Assembly: GCA_031412355.1 (NCBI GenBank)
Contig: JANOCR010000056.1
Span: 1 to 12,563, forward strand
Direction of reading: 5' to 3'
Source: JAENVT01 sp031412355
GTDB lineage: Bacteria > Actinomycetota > Acidimicrobiia > Acidimicrobiales > Ilumatobacteraceae
Length of the DNA stretch: 12,563 bases
The position numbers and the translations under genes were made by a program. Shown piece after piece: positions 1 to 6,531 of the stretch; positions within the stretch are counted from its first letter, which is position 1, and each line of letters starts with the position of its first letter. Below the pieces are notes generated by a model. The model saw only the letters and a program-made list of their open reading frames with translations. It did not search any database and had not been told where the DNA came from.

Positions 1-614
1 CCCCACCGACCACGTCGACGACATCCACGTCGACGACATCCACGTCGACGACATCCACGTCGACGACCTCGACAACAGTTTCGCCGACGAGTTCGACATC
101 CACGACCTCGTCAACGACGTCCACGACCACCTCAACGACGCTCGCACCCTCGACCTCGACGACGGTTGCACCGACGACTTCGACCTCGACGACATCGACG
201 ACATCGACCACGCTTGCACCGACGACTTCGACCTCGACGACATCGACCACGGTTGCGCCGACGAGCTCGACGTCTACGACCACGTCGACATCCACCACGT
301 CGACCACGGTCGCGCCCACGAGCTCTATTTCGACTTCGACCACGACGCCACGCAGCGCGACCACGACCTCCAGTACGACGCCTACCTCGACTACAAATGC
401 CTCCTCGACGTCGACGAGTCTTGTGGCGTCGCTTGCGCCGACAGCTACGACGGCGGCACCGCGCGCCGGATCGTTGGCGTTGCCGCGCCAGCTGCCGAGA
501 ACGGGTTCATCGCTTCGCCCGGTCCTGATCTGGGCGATCCTGCTGCTCGTGTTCGGCAGGATGACCATCCTGCTGGCTCGGCCACTCAAGGTGATCAAGG
601 TCGAGTCGCGATGA
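1..614 (+). CDS. LPxTG-anchored surface protein, Thr/Ser-rich stalk (3' end only)
   Basis: The reading frame is open from the left edge (first full codon at 3) to a TGA at 612-614, so the N-terminus and any functional head domain lie outside the window. About 140 visible residues are almost only Thr and Ser, broken by short (V/L)APT(T/S)S modules; this looks like an extended, probably glycosylated wall-spanning stalk. Next come the sortase motif LPRTG (positions 492-506), a hydrophobic stretch of about 17 residues (VLIWAILLLVFGRMTILL region) and a basic tail with Arg and Lys. This order is the standard cell-wall sorting signal, so a sortase should cleave between T and G and attach the protein to peptidoglycan. 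An internal GTG at 423 could be mistaken for a start, but the stalk upstream is continuous in frame. The role of the protein cannot be told from this fragment. The J-domain gene follows within about 16 nt. Confidence 0.85.
   Translation, partial: PPTTSTTSTSTTSTSTTSTSTTSTTVSPTSSTSTTSSTTSTTTSTTLAPSTSTTVAPTTSTSTTSTTSTTLAPTTSTSTTSTTVAPTSSTSTTTSTSTTSTTVAPTSSISTSTTTPRSATTTSSTTPTSTTNASSTSTSLVASLAPTATTAAPRAGSLALPRQLPRTGSSLRPVLIWAILLLVFGRMTILLARPLKVIKVESR
13..57 (+). repeat. 15-bp tandem repeat, three perfect copies, in the stalk coding region
   Basis: The unit CGTCGACGACATCCA occurs three times end to end, followed by a diverged fourth copy. The length is a multiple of three, so the repeat keeps the stalk frame and adds five Thr/Ser residues per copy. 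Copy number may vary between strains by slippage; this is inferred from the repeat structure only. Confidence 0.85.
168..247 (+). repeat. 32-bp direct repeat with 48-bp period in the stalk coding region
   Basis: Positions 168-199 and 216-247 are identical over 32 bases (beginning GCACCGACGACTTCGACC), 48 bases apart, so the reading frame is kept. More diverged copies beginning GCGCCGACGAGCTCG and GCGCCCACGAGCTCT follow near 255 and 312. They encode the recurring APT(T/S)S modules of the Thr/Ser stalk, and suggest that the stalk grew by duplicating 16-residue blocks. Confidence 0.75.
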
Positions 615-630
615 CACTGGCGCGCACGTG

Positions 631-1218
631 ATGAATTACTACGAGCGCCTCGATGTGTCGCCGGCAGCTTCCGAAGTAGAGCTGCGGCAGGCGTTCCGAA
701 TTGCGGCCCGCGACGCACACCCGGACCGTCACGGTGATGCATCGTCTGCGCTCATGGCCGAGATCAATCAGGCCTGGGCGGTGCTGGGCAACCCCCTACG
801 CCGCCGTGTCTACGACGAGCTACTCGTGCTGATAGCAGCGAACTCGATGGCGCCCGCATCAGTGGCGTCGGCGACAGTTCCGTCATCGCCGGTGGCCAGC
901 GCGCGACCGCGCCGCTCTCGATGGCGGTTCGTGTTGTCGATGGAGATGGTCGCGCTGGCCCTCGTGGTGGCGCTGGCGTTGCACACAAGTTCGCCGCAGT
1001 TAATCCCCGACGGTGTCCTGCGCACCGGTGACTGCGTAGCACTCACCGCCGACCAGCGACGACCCATCGAGGTGAGCTGTGCAGGCAAGTTCGACGCTGT
1101 TGTAGAGCGACTCATTCCGTTCGGCCAGGTCTGCCCGGACGACACACTGCCCTCGCGAATCCGGACAGCCAGAGTGTGCGTGGTTCCCGTCTCGGACGGC
1201 GCGACTGCCTTGCCGTAG
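631..1218 (+). CDS. membrane-anchored J-domain (DnaJ-like) protein
   Basis: A protein of 195 residues. Residues 1-65 form a J domain: YYERLDVS opening, helix II, the HPD signature at 30-32 that stimulates Hsp70 ATPase, and a final helix ending RRRVYDELL. A Ser/Ala/Pro linker and a basic RPRRSRWR patch (92-99) precede one membrane helix (about 100-119). The remaining 75 residues should lie outside the membrane and carry four Cys (135, 150, 168, 183), enough for two disulfides; the GDCV...EVSC pattern loosely recalls the septum-formation-type domain of actinobacteria. There is no G/F region, zinc finger or client-binding domain, so it is not a housekeeping DnaJ. A plausible role is to recruit cytoplasmic DnaK to a membrane or envelope process. 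The start may be ATG 631 or GTG 628, and neither has a clear Shine-Dalgarno site. It lies close behind the LPRTG gene. Confidence 0.8.
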   Translation: MNYYERLDVSPAASEVELRQAFRIAARDAHPDRHGDASSALMAEINQAWAVLGNPLRRRVYDELLVLIAANSMAPASVASATVPSSPVASARPRRSRWRFVLSMEMVALALVVALALHTSSPQLIPDGVLRTGDCVALTADQRRPIEVSCAGKFDAVVERLIPFGQVCPDDTLPSRIRTARVCVVPVSDGATALP

Positions 1219-1403
1219 GCCGCTCGATTGCGGTGCCCAGTGACGGTGGCACCAGTTGTTCACGAACCGTTCCTTGTGAATTGGCTTGTTCGATCGGGTC
1301 GCCGAACTCAAGATGGCCTCAATCGTTCGCGAGTCGTGCTGTGGCTCGATGGCAGCGAATGAGCAGGAGACGAAGGAGTGAGACGATCGCGTCGATTCGG
1401 GCA

Positions 1404-3332
1404 ATGATGGGTCGCAAGTCGATCTGCGTAGTCGTCGGCGGGCTTCTCGGACTGTCAACGGTCGGTGTCGCCACCCAGTTGGGCACGGAGCCGGCCGCTG
1501 CCGACGTGGCCCCCGGGTGTGTGGTCGACACCACCGGTGTGCTGGGTTGGTGGCGAGGTGAGGACGACCTGCTGGCCGAGGTAGGCCCGGACCTGACCGG
1601 GACAGTCGCTTTTGACACTGGTCTCGTCGCACGAGGCATGGCCCTCGATGGTACGAACACGATCTCCGTGGACGGACTTCCGCCGGTCAGCACGGCGGTG
1701 ACGGTCGAGCTGTGGGTGAAGCCCACCAACACCGGTTTCACGGGACTGACCCAGACCCTGGTGTCTCGGTGGGATTTTCCGAGCGCCGATGACTCGGCTC
1801 GAAGCTTTGCACTCTTGCTCGACCCGTACGCCAACTTGCTGTGGATGACCGACGAAACGTCGACGCGACGCCCGGAAGAGTTGCGCGTAGCGGTGCCTCA
1901 GATCTACGACGGTGCGTTCCACCACGTCGCTGCCACGTGGGACGGCACGCAGTTCGGAATCTACTTCGACGGTCTGCTGATTGCGTCGGCACCGTCGCAG
2001 GGCGGGCCTCTGAACCCAGCCGCGACGACTCCATTTCGCGTTGGTAGCACGGCGGGGCTCGGCGACCCGTTCCGCTTCACGGGCATCCTCGATGAACCGT
2101 CGGTGTGGGAACGTGTCCTCGATGCCTCGGAGATCGGTGCGATCTACGCCTCCGGGGCCGGCGGCAAGTGCACCTTCGTCCCTGTGCAGAAAGCCAAGCT
2201 GAACGCGACCGGCGGTGCATTGCTCGACCAGTTCGGGTACTCCGTGGGCACTCACGGCACGACGATCGTGGTTGGTGCGCCACTGTCGAGCGCTGCAACG
2301 CAGTTCGCTGGAGCCGCGTACGTCTTCACTCGTGCCGGCGCAGTCTGGTCGCTGCAAGCGATGCTCTATGCGTCGGACCGAAGACCTTCCGATCAACTCG
2401 GGCACTCTGTGGCAGTTGATGGAGACACCATCGTCGTTGGCTCCTACGGCAACGACAATGGTGGTCCGAGCGGCACCAACAGCGGCGCGGCCTATGTGTT
2501 CACACGAACCGGAACCACCTGGACGCAACAGGCCAAGCTGACCGCGGCTGAGGCGGCCGCCGGTGACGGATTCGGCTACTCGGTCGCCATCGACGGCGAG
2601 ACCATCGTGGTCGGAACACCCCTCGATGACGACGCGGGTGGCGACAGTGGATCGGCCTATGTGTTCATCCGCTCGGGTACCACGTGGTCGGAGCAGGCCA
2701 AGGTGGTGGCAACCGATGCTGCCGCGTCGGACAACTTCGGGTTGTCGGTCGCCGTCGGCGCGGACACCATCGTCGTAGGTTCGCCGTCAGACGATGATGC
2801 CGGGAGTCAGAGTGGTTCGGCGTATGTGTTCAGCCGTTCGGGGACCGTGTGGTCCGAACAGGCCAAGGTCACCGCTGCAGACGCCGCCGCCACAGACCTG
2901 TTCGGGAACGCGGTGGGGATCGATGGCGAGACAATGGTGGTCGGCTCCCCTTTGGACGACGATGCTGGCGCCGACAGTGGTTCGGCGTACGTGTTCACTC
3001 GTTCGGGAACGGTGTGGTCTCCACAGGCCAAGGTCACTGCTGGTGATGCGGCCGCAGGCGACCGATTCGGGTACTCGCTGGGGATCGACGGGGCGACGTT
3101 GGCCGTCGGCGCATACAACGATGACGATGCGGGCGGCGACAGTGGCTCGGCATATGTGTTCACCCGATCCGGAACAACGTGGAATGAGTTGACCAAGCTG
3201 CTCGCTTCCGACGGTGCCGCCGGGGACTACTTCGGTCGCTCGGTAGCGGTGTCCGGGAGCATCGTCGTCGGCGCCTATCTGGATGATGACGCCGGAACGA
3301 GCAGCGGCTCGGCGTATGTGTTCGCTCCATAG
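1404..3332 (+). CDS. secreted LamG domain plus seven-repeat FG-GAP beta-propeller protein
   Basis: About 642 residues from ATG 1404. The N-terminus (MMGRKSICVVVGGLLGL..., then EPAAADVAP) reads as a signal peptide with likely cleavage after an AAA near residue 33. Residues about 46-258 form a LamG/concanavalin-A-like domain, with ELWVKP, HHVAATWDG, IYFDG and a FTGILDEPSVWERVL ending. Cys39 and Cys256 flank the domain and could close it by a disulfide. From residue 264 there are seven repeats of about 55 residues with the pattern A-K-(V/L)-x-A...FG-x-SVA...TIVVG...DDDAG...SGSAYVF, which fit the blades of a seven-bladed propeller; the Asp-rich DDDAG loops suggest calcium binding, as in integrin FG-GAP repeats. 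No LPxTG or C-terminal membrane anchor is present, so it is probably secreted or loosely bound. It likely binds carbohydrate or protein, but the ligand is unknown. The start is uncertain: the frame is open to 1176 and ATG 1359 (MSRRRRSE) is an alternative. Confidence 0.85.
   Translation: MMGRKSICVVVGGLLGLSTVGVATQLGTEPAAADVAPGCVVDTTGVLGWWRGEDDLLAEVGPDLTGTVAFDTGLVARGMALDGTNTISVDGLPPVSTAVTVELWVKPTNTGFTGLTQTLVSRWDFPSADDSARSFALLLDPYANLLWMTDETSTRRPEELRVAVPQIYDGAFHHVAATWDGTQFGIYFDGLLIASAPSQGGPLNPAATTPFRVGSTAGLGDPFRFTGILDEPSVWERVLDASEIGAIYASGAGGKCTFVPVQKAKLNATGGALLDQFGYSVGTHGTTIVVGAPLSSAATQFAGAAYVFTRAGAVWSLQAMLYASDRRPSDQLGHSVAVDGDTIVVGSYGNDNGGPSGTNSGAAYVFTRTGTTWTQQAKLTAAEAAAGDGFGYSVAIDGETIVVGTPLDDDAGGDSGSAYVFIRSGTTWSEQAKVVATDAAASDNFGLSVAVGADTIVVGSPSDDDAGSQSGSAYVFSRSGTVWSEQAKVTAADAAATDLFGNAVGIDGETMVVGSPLDDDAGADSGSAYVFTRSGTVWSPQAKVTAGDAAAGDRFGYSLGIDGATLAVGAYNDDDAGGDSGSAYVFTRSGTTWNELTKLLASDGAAGDYFGRSVAVSGSIVVGAYLDDDAGTSSGSAYVFAP
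2193..3329 (+). repeat. seven FG-GAP-like coding repeats, about 165 bp each
   Basis: Repeat boundaries, set at the A-K-(V/L) motif, are 2193-2357, 2358-2531, 2532-2696, 2697-2861, 2862-3026, 3027-3191 and 3192-3329. Five units are exactly 55 codons, the second has 58 (a GPSGTN-type insertion), and the last stops after YVFAP just before the stop codon. Units 3 to 6 are the most alike, also at DNA level, which suggests recent duplication; units 1 and 2 are more diverged and lack the full DDDAG loop. Confidence 0.85.
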
Positions 3333-3400
3333 CATGCGCGGCGACTTGCGGGCATCGACGAACGGGTGTAGGCACACACTGTGAAGGGAGCGATCGCGCG

Positions 3401-4153
3401 GTGCGTATGACCAATGCGCTCGATGGATGGGGGCGAAGCGAATTCACCGCCGATGGACGGACGCGCGCAGTGTTCCGCCGCGGGCTCGGCCCAGGTGTGG
3501 TAGTGATCCACGAGATCCCCGGTATCACCCCGAAGGTCGCAGCGTTCGCCAACGACCTTGTCTCCAACGGCTTCACGGTCGTCATGCCATCACTCGTCGG
3601 CACGCCCGGCAGGTCGGTGTCCGGTCCATATGGAACGGCCTCGATGGTAAAGGTGTGCGTTGCCCGCGAGTTCACTACGTGGGCGCTCCAGCGAACCTCG
3701 CCGATCGTCACCTGGCTGCGGGCCCTGGCGGTCGACTTGCATGCTTCCGTCGGAGGTCCGGGCGTTGGTGCCGTGGGCATGTGCTTCAGCGGTGGATTCG
3801 CGTTGGGAATGATGGTGGACTCCGTGATGATTGCACCGGTGCTCAGCCAACCGTCGCTGCCGTTCGCACTCGGCAGACCGGCCAGGCATGCCGACCTCAA
3901 CCTCTCACCGGGCGATGCCGAACGGGTGGCCGAACGTGCCGCCCTCGGATGCGAAGTTCTGGGCTTGCGCTTCGACCAGGACAAGCTCGTCGGCACCCGA
4001 TTCGAATCGCTACGGGCCTTGTTGGGCGATGCGTTCATCACGGTCGAACTGCCCAGCGGTTCGAAGCGCGATCACTCGGTGCTCACCGAGCAGCGCGATG
4101 AGGCGTCTGTGCAACGGGTCATCGACTTCCTCAAATCCAAGCTCCAGCGCTGA
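3401..4153 (+). CDS. dienelactone hydrolase family protein
   Basis: A 250-residue alpha/beta hydrolase of about the usual family length. The catalytic set can be placed by motif: Glu38 in VVVIHEIPGI, nucleophile Cys128 in GMCFSGG (family G-x-C-x-G-G), Asp192 or Asp194 in LRFDQDKLVG, and His225 in KRDHSVLTEQ. Characterised members hydrolyse dienelactone to maleylacetate in chloroaromatic breakdown, but the family also contains many other esterases, so the substrate here is open. No signal peptide is seen, so it is cytoplasmic. The start is GTG 3401, because AAGGGAG (3384-3390) sits 10 nt upstream; ATG 3407 would be 16 nt away. It stands alone on the + strand, 68 nt after the FG-GAP gene, and converges on the acyl-CoA synthetase gene. 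A link to the hydroquinone operon, whose product is also maleylacetate, is only inference. Confidence 0.85.
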   Translation: MRMTNALDGWGRSEFTADGRTRAVFRRGLGPGVVVIHEIPGITPKVAAFANDLVSNGFTVVMPSLVGTPGRSVSGPYGTASMVKVCVAREFTTWALQRTSPIVTWLRALAVDLHASVGGPGVGAVGMCFSGGFALGMMVDSVMIAPVLSQPSLPFALGRPARHADLNLSPGDAERVAERAALGCEVLGLRFDQDKLVGTRFESLRALLGDAFITVELPSGSKRDHSVLTEQRDEASVQRVIDFLKSKLQR

Positions 4154-4169
4154 TCCGCCCGCCGCTGCC

Positions 4170-4218
4170 GAACTTTGTCGCTCTCGAGTCGTCCAGCGAC
4201 CTGCCAGCGACAAAGTTC
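4170..4218. terminator. 13-bp perfect inverted repeat between convergent genes (bidirectional terminator or REP-like hairpin)
   Basis: GAACTTTGTCGCT (4170-4182) is matched exactly by AGCGACAAAGTTC (4206-4218) around a 23-nt loop. The loop holds another CCAGCGAC (4193-4200), identical to 4204-4211, so a shorter alternative stem with GTCGCT is possible. It occupies the 80-nt gap between the stop codons of the + strand hydrolase and the - strand acyl-CoA synthetase, where a shared terminator is expected. There is no clear T tract on either side, so it may instead be a dispersed REP-type element. Confidence 0.6.
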
Positions 4219-4233
4219 ACCTTGATGCCGGAC

Positions 4234-5862
4234 TCAGGTGGGGTCGAGGGCGTCGAGCGCGTACTTCTTGGCAGCGATGTAATCGGCCTTGCCGTTGGGA
4301 GTGCGTGGCACCTCGGCCACGAACACCACTCGCTTCGGGGCCTTGTAGCGCGCCAATTGCGTCTTGACGTGGGCGATCACCTCGGCCTCGTCGAGTTCGG
4401 TGCCGTCGGTCGCGGCAACCGCCGTTACGGCCTGGCCGAATCGTGCATCGTCGACACCGACCACCAGGCAGTCGGTGACCCCTGGGACCCGTTTGACCGC
4501 CTCTTCGACTTCCTCGGGGAAGATCTTCTCGCCGCCCGAGTTGATCACCTGGCTGCCGCGTCCCAGCAGGATCAACGTGCCGTCGGCAGCTACCTGGGCG
4601 AGGTCGCCGGGGAAGGCGTAGCGCACTCCGTCGATCGTGCGGAAGGTGCGTGCCGTCTTGTCGGGATCTTTGAAGTAGCCGATGGGCACGAATCCGCCGG
4701 CGGCTACGACGCCGATCTCGTCGGAACCGGGGGTGACCTCGCGGTCGTCGTCCGTGAAGACCTTGGTCGTAGGGTTCTGGGTGAATTTCGCTGTCTCGGA
4801 AGACCCGCCGCGGGTGGTCATCTGGTTGCCCATCGATCCCTCCGTGGAGCCAATTGCATCGAACAGTACGACGTGCGGGATTCGGTCGAGCAGTTGCTCT
4901 TTTACCTCGGTCGTCCACATCACACCCGACGACAGGATCACGCCGACGCTCGACAGGTCGTACGGCCGGCCGTCGGTAGCGGCCTCGTCGATCGCAGCAA
5001 CCAAGGGCTTGGCGAAGACGTCGCCGACGATCACCAACGACGTTGCCCGCCGGTCCTGGACCGTGCGCAGCACCTCGTGCGCGTCGAGCGTTCGACTGGT
5101 GAGGGTTGTCACTTCGCCGCCCGTGAGGTGCGCGGCGAAGGCCCCCAGCCACAGCCCGGTGCCGTGCATCAACGGTGCGCAAGGAATGGCGATCATCCTG
5201 TTGCCGGCCTCGGTGATGGCTCGGACGACGGGAGCAACCTCGTCGGCGGATCGCGGCACGCGCTGGCCGAGGAACGGGAAGCCGGACCGAAGGAACAGGC
5301 CGACATGCGATGCCATGTCGTACATCACACCTTTCGGCATGCCCGTAGTGCCACCGGTGTACAGCATGTAGATGTCGTCTTCGCTGCGGACGATACGGTC
5401 CATCGGATCGTGCCCGGCGAGCACCTCGTCGAACGGCCGAGCACCATCGACCTGCCCGGCGCCGCCGTCGTCGACTTCGATCAGCACCTTCAGCAGCGGA
5501 AGTCGATCGACGACGTTGGCGACTCGATCGCCCAGCGACGAGTGGAACACCAGCGCTTCAGCGTCGGCGTTGTCGAGCATGTACCAAAGCTCGTCGTCGA
5601 GGTAGCGGTAGTTGACGTTGATGGGCACGCCGCGGATCTTGAACGCCCCGTAGTGCGCCTCGAGGTACTCGTTGCCGTTGTACATGTACAGCCCGACCTT
5701 GCTGTCGTGGCCGAGCCCCGCGGCATCGAGGGCGGCGGCGATGCGAGCAGCACGGTCGTCGTACTGCGCCCACGTTCGGACGGTGTCTCCGTGCACGACG
5801 GCGGTCGCCTCGGGAATCGTGTCGGCGATCGACTCCCAGATCGTGGCGTAGTGCAACTCCAT
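4234..5862 (-). CDS. acyl-CoA synthetase (FadD-type, AMP-binding)
   Basis: A 542-residue ANL-superfamily ligase that activates a carboxylic acid to an acyl-adenylate and then to the CoA thioester. All core motifs are present: P-loop YTGGTTGMPKG (168-178), the DAIGSTEG segment (335-342), YAFPGD (415-420) with the ribose-binding Asp, hinge and A8 GRGSQVINSGGEKIFPEEVEE region (434-454), and PNGKADY (522-528) with the catalytic Lys525. It looks active. The length and the sequence style (MYNGNEYLEAHYGAFKIRGVPINVNYRY) resemble actinobacterial FadD19/FadD17-type enzymes that load sterol side chains or fatty acids, but the substrate cannot be read from sequence. No signal peptide or membrane segment is seen. 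It is the last gene of a four-gene minus-strand run, 18 nt after the deacetylase stop. ATG 5862 has only a weak Shine-Dalgarno site, so it may depend on coupling to upstream genes. Confidence 0.9.
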   Translation of the reverse strand: MELHYATIWESIADTIPEATAVVHGDTVRTWAQYDDRAARIAAALDAAGLGHDSKVGLYMYNGNEYLEAHYGAFKIRGVPINVNYRYLDDELWYMLDNADAEALVFHSSLGDRVANVVDRLPLLKVLIEVDDGGAGQVDGARPFDEVLAGHDPMDRIVRSEDDIYMLYTGGTTGMPKGVMYDMASHVGLFLRSGFPFLGQRVPRSADEVAPVVRAITEAGNRMIAIPCAPLMHGTGLWLGAFAAHLTGGEVTTLTSRTLDAHEVLRTVQDRRATSLVIVGDVFAKPLVAAIDEAATDGRPYDLSSVGVILSSGVMWTTEVKEQLLDRIPHVVLFDAIGSTEGSMGNQMTTRGGSSETAKFTQNPTTKVFTDDDREVTPGSDEIGVVAAGGFVPIGYFKDPDKTARTFRTIDGVRYAFPGDLAQVAADGTLILLGRGSQVINSGGEKIFPEEVEEAVKRVPGVTDCLVVGVDDARFGQAVTAVAATDGTELDEAEVIAHVKTQLARYKAPKRVVFVAEVPRTPNGKADYIAAKKYALDALDPT

Positions 5863-5880
5863 ATGGGCGAGCGTAGGTGA

Positions 5881-6531
5881 TCAGTTCGAAGGAACGAGTG
5901 TGGCGAACGACGCCGTCGGCGAGCCATTGCGGATCGGCGTGCAATCGTCGGGGAAGCTCTGCGACCACGTCGCCCGAGCACGCGTGACTGCCGTCAGGAA
6001 CTCGTCGAGCCGGGGCAGCGCCGCGTCGGCGATGTCGTGCAGCACGACAACCGCCCAGGGGGACCGACCGATGTCGTTCAACGCATGTTCGACCCAACCG
6101 TCCGCGTCGAGCCAGTCACCGGGAAGCACGTTCCACAACACGCACGTGTACCCGAGCGAGCAGAGTGCCGCGCCGCCGAAGGGGCTCATCAATCGATCGT
6201 CGATCACACCACCGGCCCCGTATGGGCGGAACAATCGTCCGTCGCCGCCGACCTCGTCGACGACTTCCGTCGTGCGGGCCAATTCGCTCTCGACCACCGC
6301 GTCATCGGCGGTTCCGAACTGCACCGAGTGACTCCAAGTATGGCCGCCGAGTTGGTGCCCGTCGCCAACGATCCGGCGTCCCAGTGCCTGGCCCTGTGGG
6401 TTGGCCAACTTGCTTCCGATCGCGAAGAAGGTGGCAGGCACGGCGTGTGCGGTCAGAATGTCGAGCACCGGTTCGGTGACGCCAGGGGTCGGGCCGTTGT
6501 CGAAGGTAAGGGTGACGACGGGTGCCGTCAT
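5881..6531 (-). CDS. polysaccharide deacetylase family protein (NodB homology domain)
   Basis: A 216-residue protein that is almost only the NodB catalytic domain. Motif 1 is LTFDNGP (8-14): Asp11 is the presumed catalytic base, and Asn12 stands where the common TFDDGP motif has a metal-binding Asp. Motif 2 is HTWSHS (64-69), giving metal ligands His64 and His68. Motif 3 is FRPYGAGG (from 101), followed by GDW (138-140) and VVVLHDI with His165. There is no signal peptide or membrane helix, so it is probably cytoplasmic and may act on a small N-acyl substrate rather than on cell wall; this is inference. The start is ATG 6531, whose ATGA overlaps the pirin stop. A longer frame extends to 6741, but that extension lies inside pirin, is Arg-rich and is not conserved-looking. 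The gene runs in a minus-strand operon with pirin before it and acyl-CoA synthetase after it. Confidence 0.85.
   Translation of the reverse strand: MTAPVVTLTFDNGPTPGVTEPVLDILTAHAVPATFFAIGSKLANPQGQALGRRIVGDGHQLGGHTWSHSVQFGTADDAVVESELARTTEVVDEVGGDGRLFRPYGAGGVIDDRLMSPFGGAALCSLGYTCVLWNVLPGDWLDADGWVEHALNDIGRSPWAVVVLHDIADAALPRLDEFLTAVTRARATWSQSFPDDCTPIRNGSPTASFATLVPSN

Noticed and set aside
1..420. Short direct repeats at the left edge considered as a CRISPR array
   Set aside because: There are no unique spacers; the repeats are in-frame Thr/Ser codons within one protein.
166..528. Arg/Pro/His-rich frame over the stalk coding region
   Set aside because: It is the shifted reading of the Thr/Ser codon repeats; only the frame ending at 614 carries a sorting signal.
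1232..1253. GGTGCC/GGCACC 6-bp stem as a terminator after the J-domain gene
   Set aside because: The stem is short with a 10-nt loop and only a weak T-containing tail; such stems are common by chance at this GC content.
1000..1632. Minus-strand 210-codon frame across the gap before the LamG/FG-GAP gene
   Set aside because: It overlaps two well-supported + strand genes, is rich in Arg/Ser/Pro and has no recognisable motif.
4222..5880. A 552-codon + strand frame lying opposite the whole acyl-CoA synthetase gene
   Set aside because: The minus-strand frame has every ANL motif in order; the opposite frame has no recognisable motif and is the usual open shadow of a GC-rich gene.
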